Numbered from the stretch's first letter, positions 24,760 through 36,908 are shown. The stretch is 64,000 nt of DNA from Pseudidiomarina mangrovi (GCF_003999375.1 NZ_RJLC01000016.1:62001-126000); one strand, 5' to 3'. The notes: a model not told the origin generated them from the letters alone. Numbers and translations: made by a program.

Positions 24760-26245
24760 TCTACGCCAGCTACTCCCTGACTATCCGCTCGAGCTACCGG
24801 CCCAACAAGTAGCGGGCTTAAAGCTCGATAGCCGGCAAGTCGCGCCAGGTGATGCCTTTGTGGCAGTGCCGGGCTATCAGACCGATGGCCGCGATTATAT
24901 CGATGCCGCTATTGCTGCTGGCGCTCAGGTGGTGCTGGCCGAATCAGAAAGCGTTGGGGTATCGATGCGCGGTACCGCAACGTTAGTTGAACTGCCACAA
25001 CTAAAAAATCAACTATCGTTTATTGCTGCTCGATTTTTTGGTGAGCCAGCGCGCCGCCTAGCAGTGATTGGGGTAACGGGCACCAACGGCAAAACCTCAG
25101 TGACCTATTTAATTGCCCAATTGCTAACCCAGTTGGGTTGCAAAGCCGGAGTAATTGGCACCACCGGCAGTGGTTTCCCTGGTCGGCTGTTAGCCGAGAG
25201 CCATACCACTCCCGATGCCATTGCGGTGCAACAGCGCTTGGCCCAGCTGGTGGCCGAAGGCGCGCAGGCGGTGGCCATGGAAGTGTCGTCGCACGCCTTG
25301 GTGCAGCGCCGGGTTGAAGCCATTGCCTTCAAAGTGGGCATTGCCACCAACATTAGTCGAGACCATTTGGATTATCACGGCACCATGAGCAATTACGCTG
25401 GTGCCAAACGCCGGCTGTTTACCGAGCTAGACACCGAAATCAGTATTTTGAACGTTGATGATGGCGCGTTAACCGCATGGCTGCCAGATCGCAGCGATAG
25501 CTGGCGCATTAGCTGTCAGCCGCAGCAACATAGCCAAGCAGTGTGGGCCAGCGCCATTGAATTTGCTGACCACGGTACCGCCATGCAAGTGCATGTTGGC
25601 AGCCACGCCTATGCCGTGCAGTCGCCGTTACTGGGTGGCTTCAACGTGTATAACCTGCTAGCCGCAGTGACTGCCGTGCATGCCTTGGGCTACCCGGTGG
25701 CGGATATCGTTGCCGCGGTACCACAATTACATGCCGTGCCTGGGCGCATGGAAACGTTCCATGCAGGTGCGCAACAACCGTTAGTGATTGTTGATTATGC
25801 CCACACTCCAGATGCCCTGCAGCAGGTGTTGATTGCCTTGCGCCGCCATTGTCGCGGCACCTTGTGGTGCGTGTTTGGTTGTGGCGGTGATCGTGACCGC
25901 GGCAAGCGCCCGCAAATGGGTGCCGTTGCGGCTAAATATGCCGACCGCGTGGTGGTCACCGATGATAACCCACGCGGTGAACCGGCCGAGCAAATCGTTG
26001 CCGACATTATGGCTGGCATGTTGCAACGCGAGCAGGTGATTGTGCAGCATGGCCGCGAGCAGGCGGTGATGGCGACTATTTCGCATGCCAAAGCCGGCGA
26101 TATTGTGCTACTGGCCGGCAAGGGCCACGAAGATTATCAAATTATTGGTCAGCAGCGGCTGCCGTATAACGAACGCGCTGTGGTTGCCGCTTGGGTTGCA
26201 GCGGTGGCCGATGGCCAGTCATCGATTACGGAGGCACAGTCATGA
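24752..26245 (+). CDS. murE: UDP-MurNAc-tripeptide synthetase MurE (meso-DAP adding)
   Basis: 497 residues from the GTG at 24752, which has GGAGG five bases upstream; a TTG at 24740 is less likely since it removes that site. Mur ligase with ATP motif GTNGKT (about 109-114). DNPR at 405-408 is the signature of ligases that add meso-diaminopimelate rather than lysine. A central Lys carbamylation region (AESHTTPDA) is present. Overlaps ftsI by 8 bases and murF by 4. Confidence 0.97.
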   Translation: MISLRQLLPDYPLELPAQQVAGLKLDSRQVAPGDAFVAVPGYQTDGRDYIDAAIAAGAQVVLAESESVGVSMRGTATLVELPQLKNQLSFIAARFFGEPARRLAVIGVTGTNGKTSVTYLIAQLLTQLGCKAGVIGTTGSGFPGRLLAESHTTPDAIAVQQRLAQLVAEGAQAVAMEVSSHALVQRRVEAIAFKVGIATNISRDHLDYHGTMSNYAGAKRRLFTELDTEISILNVDDGALTAWLPDRSDSWRISCQPQQHSQAVWASAIEFADHGTAMQVHVGSHAYAVQSPLLGGFNVYNLLAAVTAVHALGYPVADIVAAVPQLHAVPGRMETFHAGAQQPLVIVDYAHTPDALQQVLIALRRHCRGTLWCVFGCGGDRDRGKRPQMGAVAAKYADRVVVTDDNPRGEPAEQIVADIMAGMLQREQVIVQHGREQAVMATISHAKAGDIVLLAGKGHEDYQIIGQQRLPYNERAVVAAWVAAVADGQSSITEAQS

Positions 26246-27687
26246 TCAAAACCGATCTGAACTGGGTGTGTCGCGCGGTAGATGGCCAACTGTTTGGTGA
26301 TGCCATCAGCATTGATAGTGTCTGTACCGACACTCGCCAGCTCACTCCTGGCTGCCTGTTTGTGGCGCTGAAGGGGGCTAACTTTGATGCCCATACGCTA
26401 TTAGATCAAGCCGTTACAGCCGGTGCTGCGGCGCTATTGGTGGAGCAACGGCAAACCAGCGCCAGTTTGGCGCAGGTGCCGCAAATTGTCGTTGAGGACA
26501 GCCGCCATGCACTAGGACAGCTCGGTGCTGCGGTTAAAGCGGCGGTACAACCGCTCACTATTGCCATTACCGGTAGCAGCGGTAAAACCACGGTGAAAGA
26601 AATGATGGCCGCGATGTTGGCCACCCAAGGTAACGTATTGGCGACCGCCGGTAATTTTAACAACGATATTGGCTGCCCACTGACCTTGCTGCGGCTCACC
26701 CCAGAACACCGTTATGCGGTGATTGAATTAGGTGCCAATCATATTGGCGAAATAGCCTATACCACGGGGTTAACCCGCCCTGATGTGGCCATTATCAATA
26801 ACGTTGCTCCTGCGCACGTGGAAGGTTTTGGCAGTGTGCATGGGGTGTTTCGCGCTAAAACTGAAATTTTCCGCGGCCTCAGCGCTGATGGTTGGTGTTT
26901 CACCCCCGCAGCTTCGGAGTTTGCGCCGGCCTGGCAGCAGCAACTGGCTGGCCGCAAGCACATGATGTTTGGCCGCGACAGCAGCGACCCAGAACACCTG
27001 CGCGCTAGCGCCGTTGAGTTTGATGCGCAAGGCTGCGCGCGGTTTGTTGCCCACATTCCCGCAGCATTGGCTGATGGCCAGCCGCAAACCTTGCCGGTAC
27101 AACTGAATTTGCCGGGTTTACACAACGTTGACAATGCCTTAGTGGCACTGGGCGCGGTGCTTGCGTTAGGCTGTGATGGCATTGCTGCAGCGCAGGCTTT
27201 AGCGCAGTTAAAACCGGTGCCTGGACGGATGAATGTGATCACTTTGAACGCTAATTTGCGAGTCATTGATGATAGCTACAACGCCAATGTCGGCTCGGTG
27301 AAAGCCGCTATTGATGTGCTTGCGCAAGCAGCTGGTTTACGCATTTTGGTGTTGGGCGATATGGGCGAGCTCGGTAGCGACGCGCGCCAGTATCATCAGC
27401 AGGTCGGCGAGCACGCCAAGCACTGCGGTATTGACTACCTGTATAGCTTTGGGGTGCTGAGTCAAAGTGCCAGTGATGTGCTTGGCGCACCGGCCGGACA
27501 GCATTTTTCGCAATTTGAACCCCTGCTTGAGCAGCTCATCACTACGGTGCAGCAAGCCACTGGGGCCGTGACCGTGGTTGTGAAAGGTTCGCGCAGCGCT
27601 CGTATGGAGCGGGTGGTAGTAGCTTTACAACAGCGGCAGGCCGATCTCATTCACCTTGATCGCTCACAAGGAACGCACCCATGTTAG
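26242..27687 (+). CDS. murF: UDP-MurNAc-pentapeptide synthetase MurF
   Basis: 481 residues from the ATG at 26242 (ATGA overlap with murE, GGAGG upstream); an upstream in-frame start at 26191 lies inside murE and is not supported. Adds D-Ala-D-Ala to the UDP-MurNAc tripeptide, completing the cytoplasmic precursor. ATP loop ITGSSGKTT (about 109-117), later PGRMNV and [10 protein letters not shown], typical of MurF. Overlaps mraY by 7 bases. Confidence 0.97.
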   Translation: MIKTDLNWVCRAVDGQLFGDAISIDSVCTDTRQLTPGCLFVALKGANFDAHTLLDQAVTAGAAALLVEQRQTSASLAQVPQIVVEDSRHALGQLGAAVKAAVQPLTIAITGSSGKTTVKEMMAAMLATQGNVLATAGNFNNDIGCPLTLLRLTPEHRYAVIELGANHIGEIAYTTGLTRPDVAIINNVAPAHVEGFGSVHGVFRAKTEIFRGLSADGWCFTPAASEFAPAWQQQLAGRKHMMFGRDSSDPEHLRASAVEFDAQGCARFVAHIPAALADGQPQTLPVQLNLPGLHNVDNALVALGAVLALGCDGIAAAQALAQLKPVPGRMNVITLNANLRVIDDSYNANVGSVKAAIDVLAQAAGLRILVLGDMGELGSDARQYHQQVGEHAKHCGIDYLYSFGVLSQSASDVLGAPAGQHFSQFEPLLEQLITTVQQATGAVTVVVKGSRSARMERVVVALQQRQADLIHLDRSQGTHPC

Positions 27688-28763
27688 TCTGGCTTGCTGA
27701 GTATTTGACGCAATACGCGACGTTCTTCAACGTCTTCTCCTATTTGACCATGCGCGCCATTTTGGGCGTGCTCACCGCATTGATGATTTCGTTGTTGATG
27801 GGCCCAGCGCTGATCCGCTATTTACAACACTTACAAGTTGGCCAAGCGGTACGTGACGATGGTCCACAATCGCATTTAAGTAAAGCCGGAACACCAACTA
27901 TGGGCGGCTTGTTAATCATTGCTTCTATTAGTATTTCTACCTTGTTGTGGGCTGATTTGAGCAACCGTTATGTGCTGGTAGCGCTGGCGGTATTGCTGGG
28001 TTTTGGCATAGTCGGCTTTGTCGATGATTATCGCAAAGTGGTGCAAAAGAATTCGCGCGGCTTGCCGGGTAAGTGGAAGTATTTCTGGTCATCACTGGTA
28101 GCTGGTAGTGCCGCCGTGACCTTGTACGGTTTCGCCACGGTGGGCGCCGAAACACAGCTGCTGGTGCCGTTTTTCAAAGACGTGATGCCGCAGCTCGGCA
28201 TGTTCTATGTGGTGCTGGCCTATTTTGTCATCGTCGGTACCAGTAACGCGGTCAATCTCACCGATGGCTTAGATGGCCTAGCTATCGTACCGACCATTAT
28301 GGTGGCCGGCGCGCTGGGTATCTTTGCCTATGCTTCGGGTAACGTGAACTTCTCGGCCTATCTCAATATTCCGTATTTACCGCTATCGGGTGAACTGTTG
28401 GTGTTCTGTACCGCTATTTGCGGCGCCGGCTTGGGCTTTTTGTGGTTCAACACCTACCCAGCCCAAGTCTTTATGGGCGATGTTGGTGCCTTAGCCTTGG
28501 GCGCGGCGCTCGGCGTGGTGGCGGTGATGGTGCGGCAAGAGCTGGTGTTGTTCATCATGGGCGGGGTGTTTGTGATGGAAACGCTGTCGGTGATGTTACA
28601 GGTCGGTAGCTACAAACTACGCGGTAAGCGCATTTTCCGCATGGCACCCATTCATCATCACTATGAATTAAAAGGCTGGCCTGAACCCCGCGTGATTGTG
28701 CGGTTCTGGATTTTATCATTGGTGTTTGTGCTGATTGGTTTGGCGACACTGAAACTACGTTAA
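27681..28763 (+). CDS. mraY: phospho-MurNAc-pentapeptide transferase MraY
   Basis: 360 residues, exactly the usual length, with ten membrane helices. Makes lipid I by moving phospho-MurNAc-pentapeptide to undecaprenyl phosphate. Conserved catalytic blocks: [27 protein letters not shown] and APIHHHYE. Confidence 0.98.
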   Translation: MLVWLAEYLTQYATFFNVFSYLTMRAILGVLTALMISLLMGPALIRYLQHLQVGQAVRDDGPQSHLSKAGTPTMGGLLIIASISISTLLWADLSNRYVLVALAVLLGFGIVGFVDDYRKVVQKNSRGLPGKWKYFWSSLVAGSAAVTLYGFATVGAETQLLVPFFKDVMPQLGMFYVVLAYFVIVGTSNAVNLTDGLDGLAIVPTIMVAGALGIFAYASGNVNFSAYLNIPYLPLSGELLVFCTAICGAGLGFLWFNTYPAQVFMGDVGALALGAALGVVAVMVRQELVLFIMGGVFVMETLSVMLQVGSYKLRGKRIFRMAPIHHHYELKGWPEPRVIVRFWILSLVFVLIGLATLKLR

Positions 28764-28781
28764 CAGAGAGTGATTAAGCGC

Positions 28782-30140
28782 ATGCGTGAGCTAGCAGATA
28801 TCACACAATATGACAGCATTGCCGTAGTCGGGCTCGGCCAGACCGGTTTGTCGTGTGTGCGTTATTTGTTGGCGCAAGGGGTACGCCCCTGTGTGTTTGA
28901 TAGTCGCGTTGAACCACCGGGTTTAGCTGAATTACACCAATTAGATGAGCAACTCGAGCAGCATTTTGGTGCTTTTGAGGCGGTAACGCTGCTGGGTATG
29001 GACCTGATTATTCTCAGCCCTGGTATTGATCCGCGAACCCCCGCCATTCAGCTAGCCAAGGATGCGGATATTCCAGTCATTGGTGATATCGACTTATTCG
29101 CTTACCAGGTGCAGCAACCGATCATTGGTATTACCGGTTCGAACGGTAAATCAACAGTAACCCGCTTGACCGGTGAGCTGTTAGCCGAAGCCGGCCTTAA
29201 GGTTGCTGTGGGTGGTAATATTGGTGTGCCGGTGTTGGATCTATTGGCGCAGCCTCATGATATCTACGTGCTCGAACTGTCCAGCTTTCAACTCGACTTA
29301 TGCCACCAAGTGACATTACAAGCGGCGACTATCCTAAATATCAGCGACGATCACCTTGACCGTTATGGCAGCCTGTACTCGTACACTGAATCCAAGCATC
29401 AAATTTATCGCCATGCGCGCATGGCGATCTGGAATCGTGACCAGCGTAGCACTGCACCGCATGCAATAGGTATCGAGCAGCAATTAACCTTCGGCAGCGA
29501 TTACAGTGATGAAACCGCGCCGGCCTTATTTGGCATTGAGCGCCATCATCAGCAGGCCTTTATTAGTTATGCCGGTAAGCCATTGCTGGCCGCTAACGAG
29601 TTACAAATTACTGGTATTCACAACCTACTCAATGTGCAAGCGGCGCTGGCCTTAGTGCATGCGGTTGGCGTGGATATCGATCGCTGCTTACCAGCGGCAC
29701 GGCGTTTTCAAGCCTTACCGCACCGTTGTCAGTTAGTGGGTGAATGGCATGGCGTGCGCTGGGTGAATGACTCTAAGGCGACCAATATTGGTGCTGCCGA
29801 GGCGGCTATTCAGGGCGTGCGCGAGTTGGTGCCGGGGCAACTCATTCTGATTGCCGGTGGCGACGGCAAGGGGCAGGATTTCAGTCAGTTCCGTAGCGCG
29901 TTGCTGCAGGTGAATACGCTGATTCTGTTTGGCAAAGATGCTGATCGTATCGCGCCATTCCACCATCATGTGGTACGTGTTGCTGATTTAGCCGAAGCCG
30001 TGCAGCAAGCGCAAAAACTAGCGACTGCGGGCAGCATGGTACTGTTATCACCGGCCTGTTCAAGTTTGGATATGTTCCGTAACTATGAGCATCGTGGAGC
30101 GCAATTTGTCGCCGCTGTGGAGGCCCTTTATGGCGCGTGA
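28782..30140 (+). CDS. murD: UDP-MurNAc-L-alanine:D-glutamate ligase MurD
   Basis: 452 residues from the ATG at 28782 ([19 protein letters not shown]); a GTG at 28770 in frame is possible, but the GAGAG before it works as ribosome site for the ATG, as the matching GAGAGTG does before ftsA. Dinucleotide-like [10 protein letters not shown] at the start, ATP loop GSNGKST (about 117-123). Adds D-Glu to UDP-MurNAc-L-Ala. ftsW starts inside its last codons. Confidence 0.95.
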   Translation: MRELADITQYDSIAVVGLGQTGLSCVRYLLAQGVRPCVFDSRVEPPGLAELHQLDEQLEQHFGAFEAVTLLGMDLIILSPGIDPRTPAIQLAKDADIPVIGDIDLFAYQVQQPIIGITGSNGKSTVTRLTGELLAEAGLKVAVGGNIGVPVLDLLAQPHDIYVLELSSFQLDLCHQVTLQAATILNISDDHLDRYGSLYSYTESKHQIYRHARMAIWNRDQRSTAPHAIGIEQQLTFGSDYSDETAPALFGIERHHQQAFISYAGKPLLAANELQITGIHNLLNVQAALALVHAVGVDIDRCLPAARRFQALPHRCQLVGEWHGVRWVNDSKATNIGAAEAAIQGVRELVPGQLILIAGGDGKGQDFSQFRSALLQVNTLILFGKDADRIAPFHHHVVRVADLAEAVQQAQKLATAGSMVLLSPACSSLDMFRNYEHRGAQFVAAVEALYGA

Positions 30141-31359
30141 ACAGCAACTTGAACTGGGCATTCAAGCGCCAGAGGCGGCACAATCACCATGGCTGCGTGT
30201 GCGCGACTATTGGTGGCCACAACAAACCTTAATGTACGACCGCGTGATGCTGTGGTTAAGCTTAGGCTTACTGGCGATCAGTTTGATTATGGTGACCTCG
30301 GCGAGCTTCCCAGTGGGTGAACGGCTCACCGCGAATCCGTTTTATTTTATGATCCGCCACGGCATGTATCTGCTGCTGGGGCTGGGGCTTTTGGCGATTA
30401 CCGTGCAATTACCCATGCAATGGTGGTATCGCTTGAGCGGCCCAATGTTGCTGGCGGCGCTGGCTGGGTTGGTGGTGGTGTTGTTAATTGGCCACGAAGT
30501 CAATGGTGCCAAACGCTGGATCAAACTTGGCCCACTAACCTTACAAACCGCTGAAGTCGCCAAACTGTGTTTTGTGGTGTATATCGCCAGCTACCTGACC
30601 CGGCGCTTTGACCAAGTGCAAGAAAACTTGCGTGGTTTTATCAAGCCGCTGTTTGTGTTGATGGTGTTTGCTGGGCTGCTGCTGTTACAGCCTGACTTTG
30701 GCTCCATGGTGGTGATGATTTGTATTGTCACCGGCATGCTGTTTTTGGCCGGTGCGCGGCTGTGGCAGTTCTTCGCCATTATGATTGGATTGGCCTTTTT
30801 GCTGACCTTTTTGATTATCAAAGAGCCTTATCGTATGCGCCGTGTGGTGTCATTCCTCGACCCATGGCAAGACCCCTTTGGCAGCGGTTATCAGCTCACC
30901 CAAAGCTTAATGGCGTTTGGCCGTGGTGATTGGTTTGGCGAAGGCTTAGGCAACAGCATTCAGAAGCTGCAGTACCTGCCCGAAGCGCACACCGACTTTA
31001 TTATGGCGGTGGTGGGTGAAGAACTTGGCTTTACTGGCATTTTATTGGTGCTGGTGATGGTGTTCGCATTGGTATTCCGTGCCATGCAATTAGGTCGCAA
31101 AGCTCTGCACCAAGGTCAGCAATTTAGTGGTTTCATTGCGTATGGCATTGCCATTTGGTTTGCCTTCCAAGCGATGGTTAACATTGGTGCCGCAGCCGGG
31201 TTGTTACCCACCAAAGGCTTAACCTTACCGCTGGTCAGTTACGGCGGCACTAGTCTACTGATTAGCTGTATCACTATTGGCCTCTTGTTGCGGGTTGATT
31301 ACGAAGTGCGGGTGGCAACCATGCGAGTGGCACCGCTGGGTCGAGGAGGGCGCGCATGA
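30130..31359 (+). CDS. ftsW: septal peptidoglycan polymerase FtsW (SEDS)
   Basis: 409 residues from the ATG at 30130 ([10 protein letters not shown]), which has GGAGG six bases upstream; an in-frame ATG at 30085 is deeper inside murD and lacks a site. Ten membrane helices, SEDS family. Conserved [27 protein letters not shown] and [10 protein letters not shown]. Polymerises lipid II glycan at the septum together with FtsI. Overlaps murD by 11 bases and murG by four. Confidence 0.96.
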   Translation: MAREQQLELGIQAPEAAQSPWLRVRDYWWPQQTLMYDRVMLWLSLGLLAISLIMVTSASFPVGERLTANPFYFMIRHGMYLLLGLGLLAITVQLPMQWWYRLSGPMLLAALAGLVVVLLIGHEVNGAKRWIKLGPLTLQTAEVAKLCFVVYIASYLTRRFDQVQENLRGFIKPLFVLMVFAGLLLLQPDFGSMVVMICIVTGMLFLAGARLWQFFAIMIGLAFLLTFLIIKEPYRMRRVVSFLDPWQDPFGSGYQLTQSLMAFGRGDWFGEGLGNSIQKLQYLPEAHTDFIMAVVGEELGFTGILLVLVMVFALVFRAMQLGRKALHQGQQFSGFIAYGIAIWFAFQAMVNIGAAAGLLPTKGLTLPLVSYGGTSLLISCITIGLLLRVDYEVRVATMRVAPLGRGGRA

Positions 31360-32468
31360 ATCGTATTTTGATCGCAGCCGCCGGCACCGGTGGCCATGTT
31401 TTCCCCGCCTTGGCGGTGGCTGAGCAATTGCGCAGTTACGGCTGGCAGGTGGAGTGGTTGGGCACCGATGAAGGGCGACTCGAGTCACGGGTAGTTCCGG
31501 CTGCTGGGTTCAGCTTACATAGCATCACCATGCAGGGCGTACGTGGCCATGGCCTGCTGCGCAAGTTACTGCTGCCGTTGACCTTGTTCAAGGCGTTTTG
31601 GCAATGCCGTAAATTGTTGCGCGCTGAACGTATTCAATTGGTATTGACCTTTGGCGGCTATGTCTGCGCTCCAGCCGGGCTCGCGGCTAAATGGTGTGGC
31701 ATTCCGCTGTTGGTGCATGAACAAAATGCGGTGGTCGGGCTGACCAATAAATTACTGGCGCGGCTTGCGAGCCACGTGATGCTGGGCTTTGCTGCTGCTC
31801 AACAACAATTACCGCAGGCCGAAGTCACCGGTAATCCACTGCGTGCCGACTGGTTGCAGGCCTTACCGGCGCCGGTCAATGCAGTACCAAAATTATTAAT
31901 AGTGGGTGGTAGTTTGGGTGCGCAAGCACTGAACCAAGCCGTACCGCAGGCGCTGGCGCAAGTTGCCGGTAACGCCGCGGTGAAAAAACTACCGTTACAG
32001 ATTCTGCATCAGTGCGGTCGTGACCGAGTGGCGGAAGTGCGCGCTGCCTATCAACAAGCTGGCATTACTGCGGTTGAGGTGGTGGAGTTTATCGATGCTA
32101 TGCACCAAGCCTACAGCGAGGCCGATGTGGTGATTTGTCGGGCTGGCGCATTAACTGTGGCGGAGCTGGCACTGGTCGGCACGCCGGCGATTTTTGTGCC
32201 ACTACCACACGCTGTCGACGACCATCAAACAGCCAATGCACAAGCCTTAGTGACGGTCGGGGCCGCTTATGTACTACCGCAAGCGCAATTACTACAACTG
32301 CAGCCGTTGCTGCAACTGCTGCAACCGTTGTTAGCCGATGCCGATAAACGTGCGCATATGCGCAGCAATGCCGCGCAGGTTGCGCGAGCCGATGCCACCG
32401 CTGCGGTGGTCAACCAATGTGAACGCTGGGCTAATCCAGAACTGAGTAAAACAGGCGCCAATGTATGA
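31356..32468 (+). CDS. murG: UDP-GlcNAc:lipid I transferase MurG
   Basis: 370 residues. Peripheral inner-membrane GT-B glycosyltransferase that converts lipid I to lipid II. The N-terminal glycine loop [16 protein letters not shown] and the second-domain [10 protein letters not shown] are clear, and [31 protein letters not shown] is the UDP-GlcNAc-binding block. A Gln/Leu-rich stretch near residue 310 ([18 protein letters not shown]) is a slight local oddity. Four-base overlaps with ftsW and murC. Confidence 0.97.
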   Translation: MNRILIAAAGTGGHVFPALAVAEQLRSYGWQVEWLGTDEGRLESRVVPAAGFSLHSITMQGVRGHGLLRKLLLPLTLFKAFWQCRKLLRAERIQLVLTFGGYVCAPAGLAAKWCGIPLLVHEQNAVVGLTNKLLARLASHVMLGFAAAQQQLPQAEVTGNPLRADWLQALPAPVNAVPKLLIVGGSLGAQALNQAVPQALAQVAGNAAVKKLPLQILHQCGRDRVAEVRAAYQQAGITAVEVVEFIDAMHQAYSEADVVICRAGALTVAELALVGTPAIFVPLPHAVDDHQTANAQALVTVGAAYVLPQAQLLQLQPLLQLLQPLLADADKRAHMRSNAAQVARADATAAVVNQCERWANPELSKTGANV

Positions 32469-33958
32469 TGAATAAGACCACCCCATTCACCGTTGTAAGC
32501 ATACCGGAGATGCGTCGGGTTCGACGTATTCACTTCGTCGGTATCGGTGGTGCGGGTATGGGCGGTATTGCCGAAGTATTATTGAACCAAGGTTATCAAA
32601 TTGCCGGCTCAGATATTGCTGAAAACACCAATACCCAGCGCCTGCGCGAGTTTGGTGCCGAGATTTTTATCGGCCACCAAGCCAGTAATGTGAAAGGTGC
32701 CGATGTGATTGTCGTGTCATCGGCGATTAAAGCTGACAACCCAGAACTGGTGGCAGCGGCAGAGCAATTTATTCCATTGGTGCGGCGCGCTGAAATGTTG
32801 GCCGAATTGATGCGTTTCCGACACGGTGTCGCTATTGCCGGAACCCATGGCAAAACCACCACGACTTCATTAATCGCCAGTATCTTTGCTGAGGCCGATC
32901 TTGATCCAACCTTTGTGATTGGCGGCTTGCTCAATAGCGCCGGAACCAATGCAAGGCTCGGCACCAGCAAGTATTTAATCGCTGAAGCTGATGAATCGGA
33001 TGCCTCATTCTTGCATCTGCAACCCATGGTATCGGTAGTGACCAATATTGAAGCCGACCATATGGACACCTATGGTGGCGATTTTAATAAATTATTAGAT
33101 ACCTACATCGATTTTCTACACAACTTACCGTTCTATGGTTTGGCGGTGATGTGCGTGGATGATCCGGTCATTCGCGGCTTATTACCGCGCGTTGGCCGTC
33201 AGCTGATTAGCTACGGTTTCAGTGACGATGCCGATGTACGTGCCAGTGACTATCAGCAAAACGGTGGGCAAAGCCACTTTTTAGTGCACCGTAATGATCG
33301 GCAGCCGCTGGCCGTCACGGTCAATCTGCCGGGCCGCCACAATGTACTTAACGCATTGGCAGCCATTGCTGTAGCCAGTGATGAAGGAATTAATGATGGC
33401 GCTATTGTGCGCGCCTTGGCGAAATTTGGTGGCATTGGCCGGCGCTTCTCAGTGCTCGGGCAGTTTGCCTTGAATGCGCAAGATAGCGCTGCCGAGCAAC
33501 AGGTGATGTTGATCGACGATTATGGTCATCACCCATCCGAAGTTGCCGCCACCATTGCTGCTGCTCGCGCGGGTTGGCCTGAGCGCCGCTTAGTGATGGC
33601 CTTTCAGCCGCACCGCTATTCGCGTACCCGGGATTTGTACGATGATTTTGTACAGGTACTCAGCCAAGTCGATGTGCTGTTGTTACTCGATGTCTACAGT
33701 GCCGGTGAGGCCCCCATCAGCGGTGCCGATAGCCGCGCCTTGGCCCGCTCCTTGCGCCTCAGAGGGCAGATGGAGCCGATTTATGTCGGCAGTAACGATG
33801 ACTTATTCGCGGTATTGGCCGATGTCTTACAGCCCGGCGATATGCTATTTGCCCAAGGAGCCGGCAATATCGGGGCGTTAGCGAAAGAGCTGGCGCAAAC
33901 CCAATTACAAGCCGACAGCTTGCGCGCGCTCGGCACTCAGCGTCAAGGAGGTCACTAA
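32465..33958 (+). CDS. murC: UDP-MurNAc:L-alanine ligase MurC
   Basis: 497 residues. First amino-acid ligase of the precursor pathway. [18 protein letters not shown] (about 19-36) is the UDP-binding loop, [12 protein letters not shown] (about 125-136) the ATP loop, and [13 protein letters not shown] the C-terminal motif. Two tandem ATGs at 32465 and 32468 leave a one-codon doubt. Overlaps murG by four bases and ddlB by one. Confidence 0.97.
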   Translation: MMNKTTPFTVVSIPEMRRVRRIHFVGIGGAGMGGIAEVLLNQGYQIAGSDIAENTNTQRLREFGAEIFIGHQASNVKGADVIVVSSAIKADNPELVAAAEQFIPLVRRAEMLAELMRFRHGVAIAGTHGKTTTTSLIASIFAEADLDPTFVIGGLLNSAGTNARLGTSKYLIAEADESDASFLHLQPMVSVVTNIEADHMDTYGGDFNKLLDTYIDFLHNLPFYGLAVMCVDDPVIRGLLPRVGRQLISYGFSDDADVRASDYQQNGGQSHFLVHRNDRQPLAVTVNLPGRHNVLNALAAIAVASDEGINDGAIVRALAKFGGIGRRFSVLGQFALNAQDSAAEQQVMLIDDYGHHPSEVAATIAAARAGWPERRLVMAFQPHRYSRTRDLYDDFVQVLSQVDVLLLLDVYSAGEAPISGADSRALARSLRLRGQMEPIYVGSNDDLFAVLADVLQPGDMLFAQGAGNIGALAKELAQTQLQADSLRALGTQRQGGH

Positions 33959-34872
33959 TGCAGCAGTTCGGTAAAGTCGCAGTATTACTGGGTGGCCATT
34001 CCGCTGAGCGCGAGGTCTCATTGCGCTCCGGCACGGCGGTATTACAGGCGTTACAGGCCCAAGGCGTAGATGCCCATGGTTTTGATCCGGCTGAGCGTGA
34101 TTTACATCAGTTGCGCGACCATGGTTTTGACCGTGCTTTTATTGTCTTACATGGCCGTGGCGGCGAGGACGGTAGCATTCAGGGCGCCCTGGAATATCTC
34201 GGTATTCCGTACACCGGTAGTGGTGTTTTGGCCTGCGCTTTGGCCATGGATAAAGTCAAAACCAAACAAATTTGGCAGGCTTGCGGTTTGCCGATTGCTG
34301 ATAGCCGAGTAATCCGTCGGGGTGATGTCATCGATAGTGCTGAGCTGTTAGCCGCGCTAGGTGGCAAGGTGATGGTGAAGCCGGCGCAAGAGGGTTCCAG
34401 CATTGGCATGGGTTCAGCCAGTAGTGCTGAACAGTTGAGCGCGGCCATTGCACTGGCGCACCAATACGATGACGAAGCATTGGTGGAAGCCTGGTTAGCT
34501 GGGCCAGAATATACCGTGGCGGTGTTTGGCGATCGTGCTCTACCGTCTATTCGACTGCAAACCAGCCATGAATTTTATGATTACGCCGCCAAGTATCAGG
34601 CTAATGACACCCAATACCATTGCCCAGCAGGACTCTCACCATTGGCTGAGCAAGCCCTGCAGAAGTTGGCATTCAGTGCCTTCAAGGCGCTTGGCGCCAA
34701 AGGCTGGGGGCGTATTGACGTGATGTGTGACAGCGCCGGTCACTATCGCTTGTTAGAGGCGAATTTAGTGCCGGGTATGACGGCGAAAAGTTTAGTGCCG
34801 ATGGCTGCGCGCGCAACAGGTATGGATTTTGAGCAATTGGTGCTCGGAATTTTGGCATTGAGCGACGCGTAG
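33958..34872 (+). CDS. ddlB: D-alanine:D-alanine ligase
   Basis: 304 residues, the DdlB size. ATP-grasp ligase that makes D-Ala-D-Ala for MurF. LLGGHSAEREVSLRSG (10-25), HGRGGEDGSIQGALE, and VKPAQEGSSIGM are typical. Inside the dcw cluster this is the DdlB position. GGAGG precedes the TAATG junction with murC. Confidence 0.97.
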   Translation: MQQFGKVAVLLGGHSAEREVSLRSGTAVLQALQAQGVDAHGFDPAERDLHQLRDHGFDRAFIVLHGRGGEDGSIQGALEYLGIPYTGSGVLACALAMDKVKTKQIWQACGLPIADSRVIRRGDVIDSAELLAALGGKVMVKPAQEGSSIGMGSASSAEQLSAAIALAHQYDDEALVEAWLAGPEYTVAVFGDRALPSIRLQTSHEFYDYAAKYQANDTQYHCPAGLSPLAEQALQKLAFSAFKALGAKGWGRIDVMCDSAGHYRLLEANLVPGMTAKSLVPMAARATGMDFEQLVLGILALSDA

Positions 34873-34873
34873 T

Positions 34874-35611
34874 ATGGCAACGGTACGTTGGCAATTTTGG
34901 CTGGGCTTTGGCTTTTTTGTCAGCGTGGTGATTGGTACGGGGCTGGGTTTGTACAGTTTGTACCGAGTGGCAATGGATGCCAATCAGGTGCCGCTACGCC
35001 GCTTGCAAGTGCAAGGTGAGCTGCAATATGTCAGCAGCGACGATGTTCGCGCGGTATTGGTACAACAGCCGTTGGGCAGCTTTTTCTCAGCGGATGTGGA
35101 TACCATTCGTACGCAAGTTGAGAGTTTAGCGTGGGTCAATCGCGCCTCAATTCGCAAAGAATGGCCGGATTTATTACGGGTATTTGTGGTCGAGCAACAA
35201 CCGCTGGCGCATTGGAACTCCAATCGCCGTAAGCAGGCGCTGGTGAATACCGCTGCTGAGGTGTTTGAAGCTGATACCAGCGTGCTGACGCAGCCACTGC
35301 CAAGCCTCTACGGACCAGAAACCGCAGTGGCTGAAACGGTGGCGCAGTATCGCAGCGTGCAAGAACTGTTGCAGCTGAACGGGCATCAGGTCAGTGAATT
35401 GCGCTTGAGTGAGCGCTTTGCGGTGGAAGTGGTGTTGCAGTCAGGATTGCAGTTGCGGTTGGGGCGCGAAGCATTGTTAGAGCGGGTTCAGCGGTTTATC
35501 GATATGTACCCGCAGCTGAGCAGCCACCGGCAGCAGCCGATAGAGTATGTGGATTTACGTTATGACACCGGGGTAGCGGTGAGCTGGCGTGAACCGAATA
35601 AACCTAAGTAG
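34874..35611 (+). CDS. ftsQ: cell division protein FtsQ
   Basis: 245 residues. Short cytoplasmic tail, one membrane helix (about 7-27), a POTRA domain (about 34-105, VPLRRLQVQGELQYVSSDDV) and a beta domain. It recruits FtsB/FtsL and so FtsWI. The start is one base after the ddlB stop. Identified by domain layout and position between ddlB and ftsA. Confidence 0.95.
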   Translation: MATVRWQFWLGFGFFVSVVIGTGLGLYSLYRVAMDANQVPLRRLQVQGELQYVSSDDVRAVLVQQPLGSFFSADVDTIRTQVESLAWVNRASIRKEWPDLLRVFVVEQQPLAHWNSNRRKQALVNTAAEVFEADTSVLTQPLPSLYGPETAVAETVAQYRSVQELLQLNGHQVSELRLSERFAVEVVLQSGLQLRLGREALLERVQRFIDMYPQLSSHRQQPIEYVDLRYDTGVAVSWREPNKPK

Positions 35612-35622
35612 AGAGTGAGCGC

Positions 35623-36855
35623 ATGTCAAAAGCAGCAGAACGGAACATGGTAGTCGGCCTCGACATTGGCACCAACAAAGTGGTGGCACTGATTGGCGAA
35701 GTGATCGCCGGCGGTGAGATCAGTGTGATTGGCGTCGGCGCTGCAACCGCGCGAGGCATGGACAAAGGCGGGGTGAATGACCTCAACCTGGTGGTGCAAT
35801 CGATTCAACGGGCCGTGGAAGAAGCCGAGTTGATGGCTGATTGTCGGGTGGCTTCGGTGTATTTGAACATTTCTGGCCGCCATATCGCCTGCCAGAATGA
35901 AAGCGGCATGGTGCCTATTAACGAGGCTGAAGTGACCCAAGACGACGTCGATAGCGTGATTCATGCCGCTAAGTCGGTTCCTATTGCGCAAGAGCGCCGC
36001 ATTTTGCATGTGTTGCCGCAAGAGTTCGTGATTGATTCGCAAGAGAGCATAAAAAGCCCCATTGGCATGTCAGGGGTGCGCATGGAAGCCAAGGTGCACA
36101 TTATTACCTGCGCTAACGACATGGCCAAAAACATTACCAAAGCCGTTGAGCGCTGTGGTCTCAGTGTTGATCGATTGATTTTTTCGGCACTAGCTTCGAG
36201 CTATGCGGTGCTAACCGATGATGAAAAAGATTTGGGCGTAGCACTGGTCGATATGGGGGCTGGCACCATTGATATCTGTATCTACACCCAAGGCGTATTG
36301 CGCCATACCGCAGTGATTCCAGCAGCGGGCAATCAGGTGACCAATGATATCGCCAAGATCTTCCGCACGCCGCTCAATCATGCTGAAGAAATTAAGACCA
36401 AATACGCCTGTGCACTGCGCGAATTAGTCAGTAAAGACGACAACATTGAAGTGCCATCGGTGGGTGGCCGGCCATCACGCATTATGCAGCGCCATATTTT
36501 GGCCGAAGTGGTGGAACCTCGCTACCAAGAATTGTTCGAAATGGTACGTGATGAGATTGTAAACAGTGGCTTTGATGAGCAAATCGCCGCCGGTATCGTG
36601 CTCACCGGTGGTTGCCCACTGATGGAAGGCGCGATTGAGTTCGCTGAAGAGATTTTCCACATGCCAGTGCGCCTCGGCGCGCCGCTGGGTATGCAGGGTT
36701 TAAGTGATTATGTGCAAGAGCCAACTTACGCCACGGCGGTGGGTTTACTGCGTTACGGGCAGGAAGATGTCCAAGCACGTCAAAAAGATGCTGATCAAGC
36801 CAACGTGATGGGTGCGTGGAAACGCATAAGCGGATGGTTTAAAGGCGAATTTTAG
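35623..36855 (+). CDS. ftsA: cell division protein FtsA
   Basis: 410 residues. Actin-fold ATPase that tethers FtsZ to the membrane. VVGLDIGTNKVVALIGEV (about 10-27) is phosphate loop 1, the inserted 1C domain follows, VDMGAGTIDICIY is phosphate 2 and VLTGGCPLMEGA the adenosine loop. The C-terminal amphipathic helix (WKRISGWFKGEF) for membrane binding is clear. Ribosome site GAGAG nine bases before the ATG. Confidence 0.98.
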   Translation: MSKAAERNMVVGLDIGTNKVVALIGEVIAGGEISVIGVGAATARGMDKGGVNDLNLVVQSIQRAVEEAELMADCRVASVYLNISGRHIACQNESGMVPINEAEVTQDDVDSVIHAAKSVPIAQERRILHVLPQEFVIDSQESIKSPIGMSGVRMEAKVHIITCANDMAKNITKAVERCGLSVDRLIFSALASSYAVLTDDEKDLGVALVDMGAGTIDICIYTQGVLRHTAVIPAAGNQVTNDIAKIFRTPLNHAEEIKTKYACALRELVSKDDNIEVPSVGGRPSRIMQRHILAEVVEPRYQELFEMVRDEIVNSGFDEQIAAGIVLTGGCPLMEGAIEFAEEIFHMPVRLGAPLGMQGLSDYVQEPTYATAVGLLRYGQEDVQARQKDADQANVMGAWKRISGWFKGEF

Positions 36856-36908
36856 TTTCAGGGGTCATAACAAAAGTAGTACACTAAGCAGGTAACAAGG
36901 AGAACAAC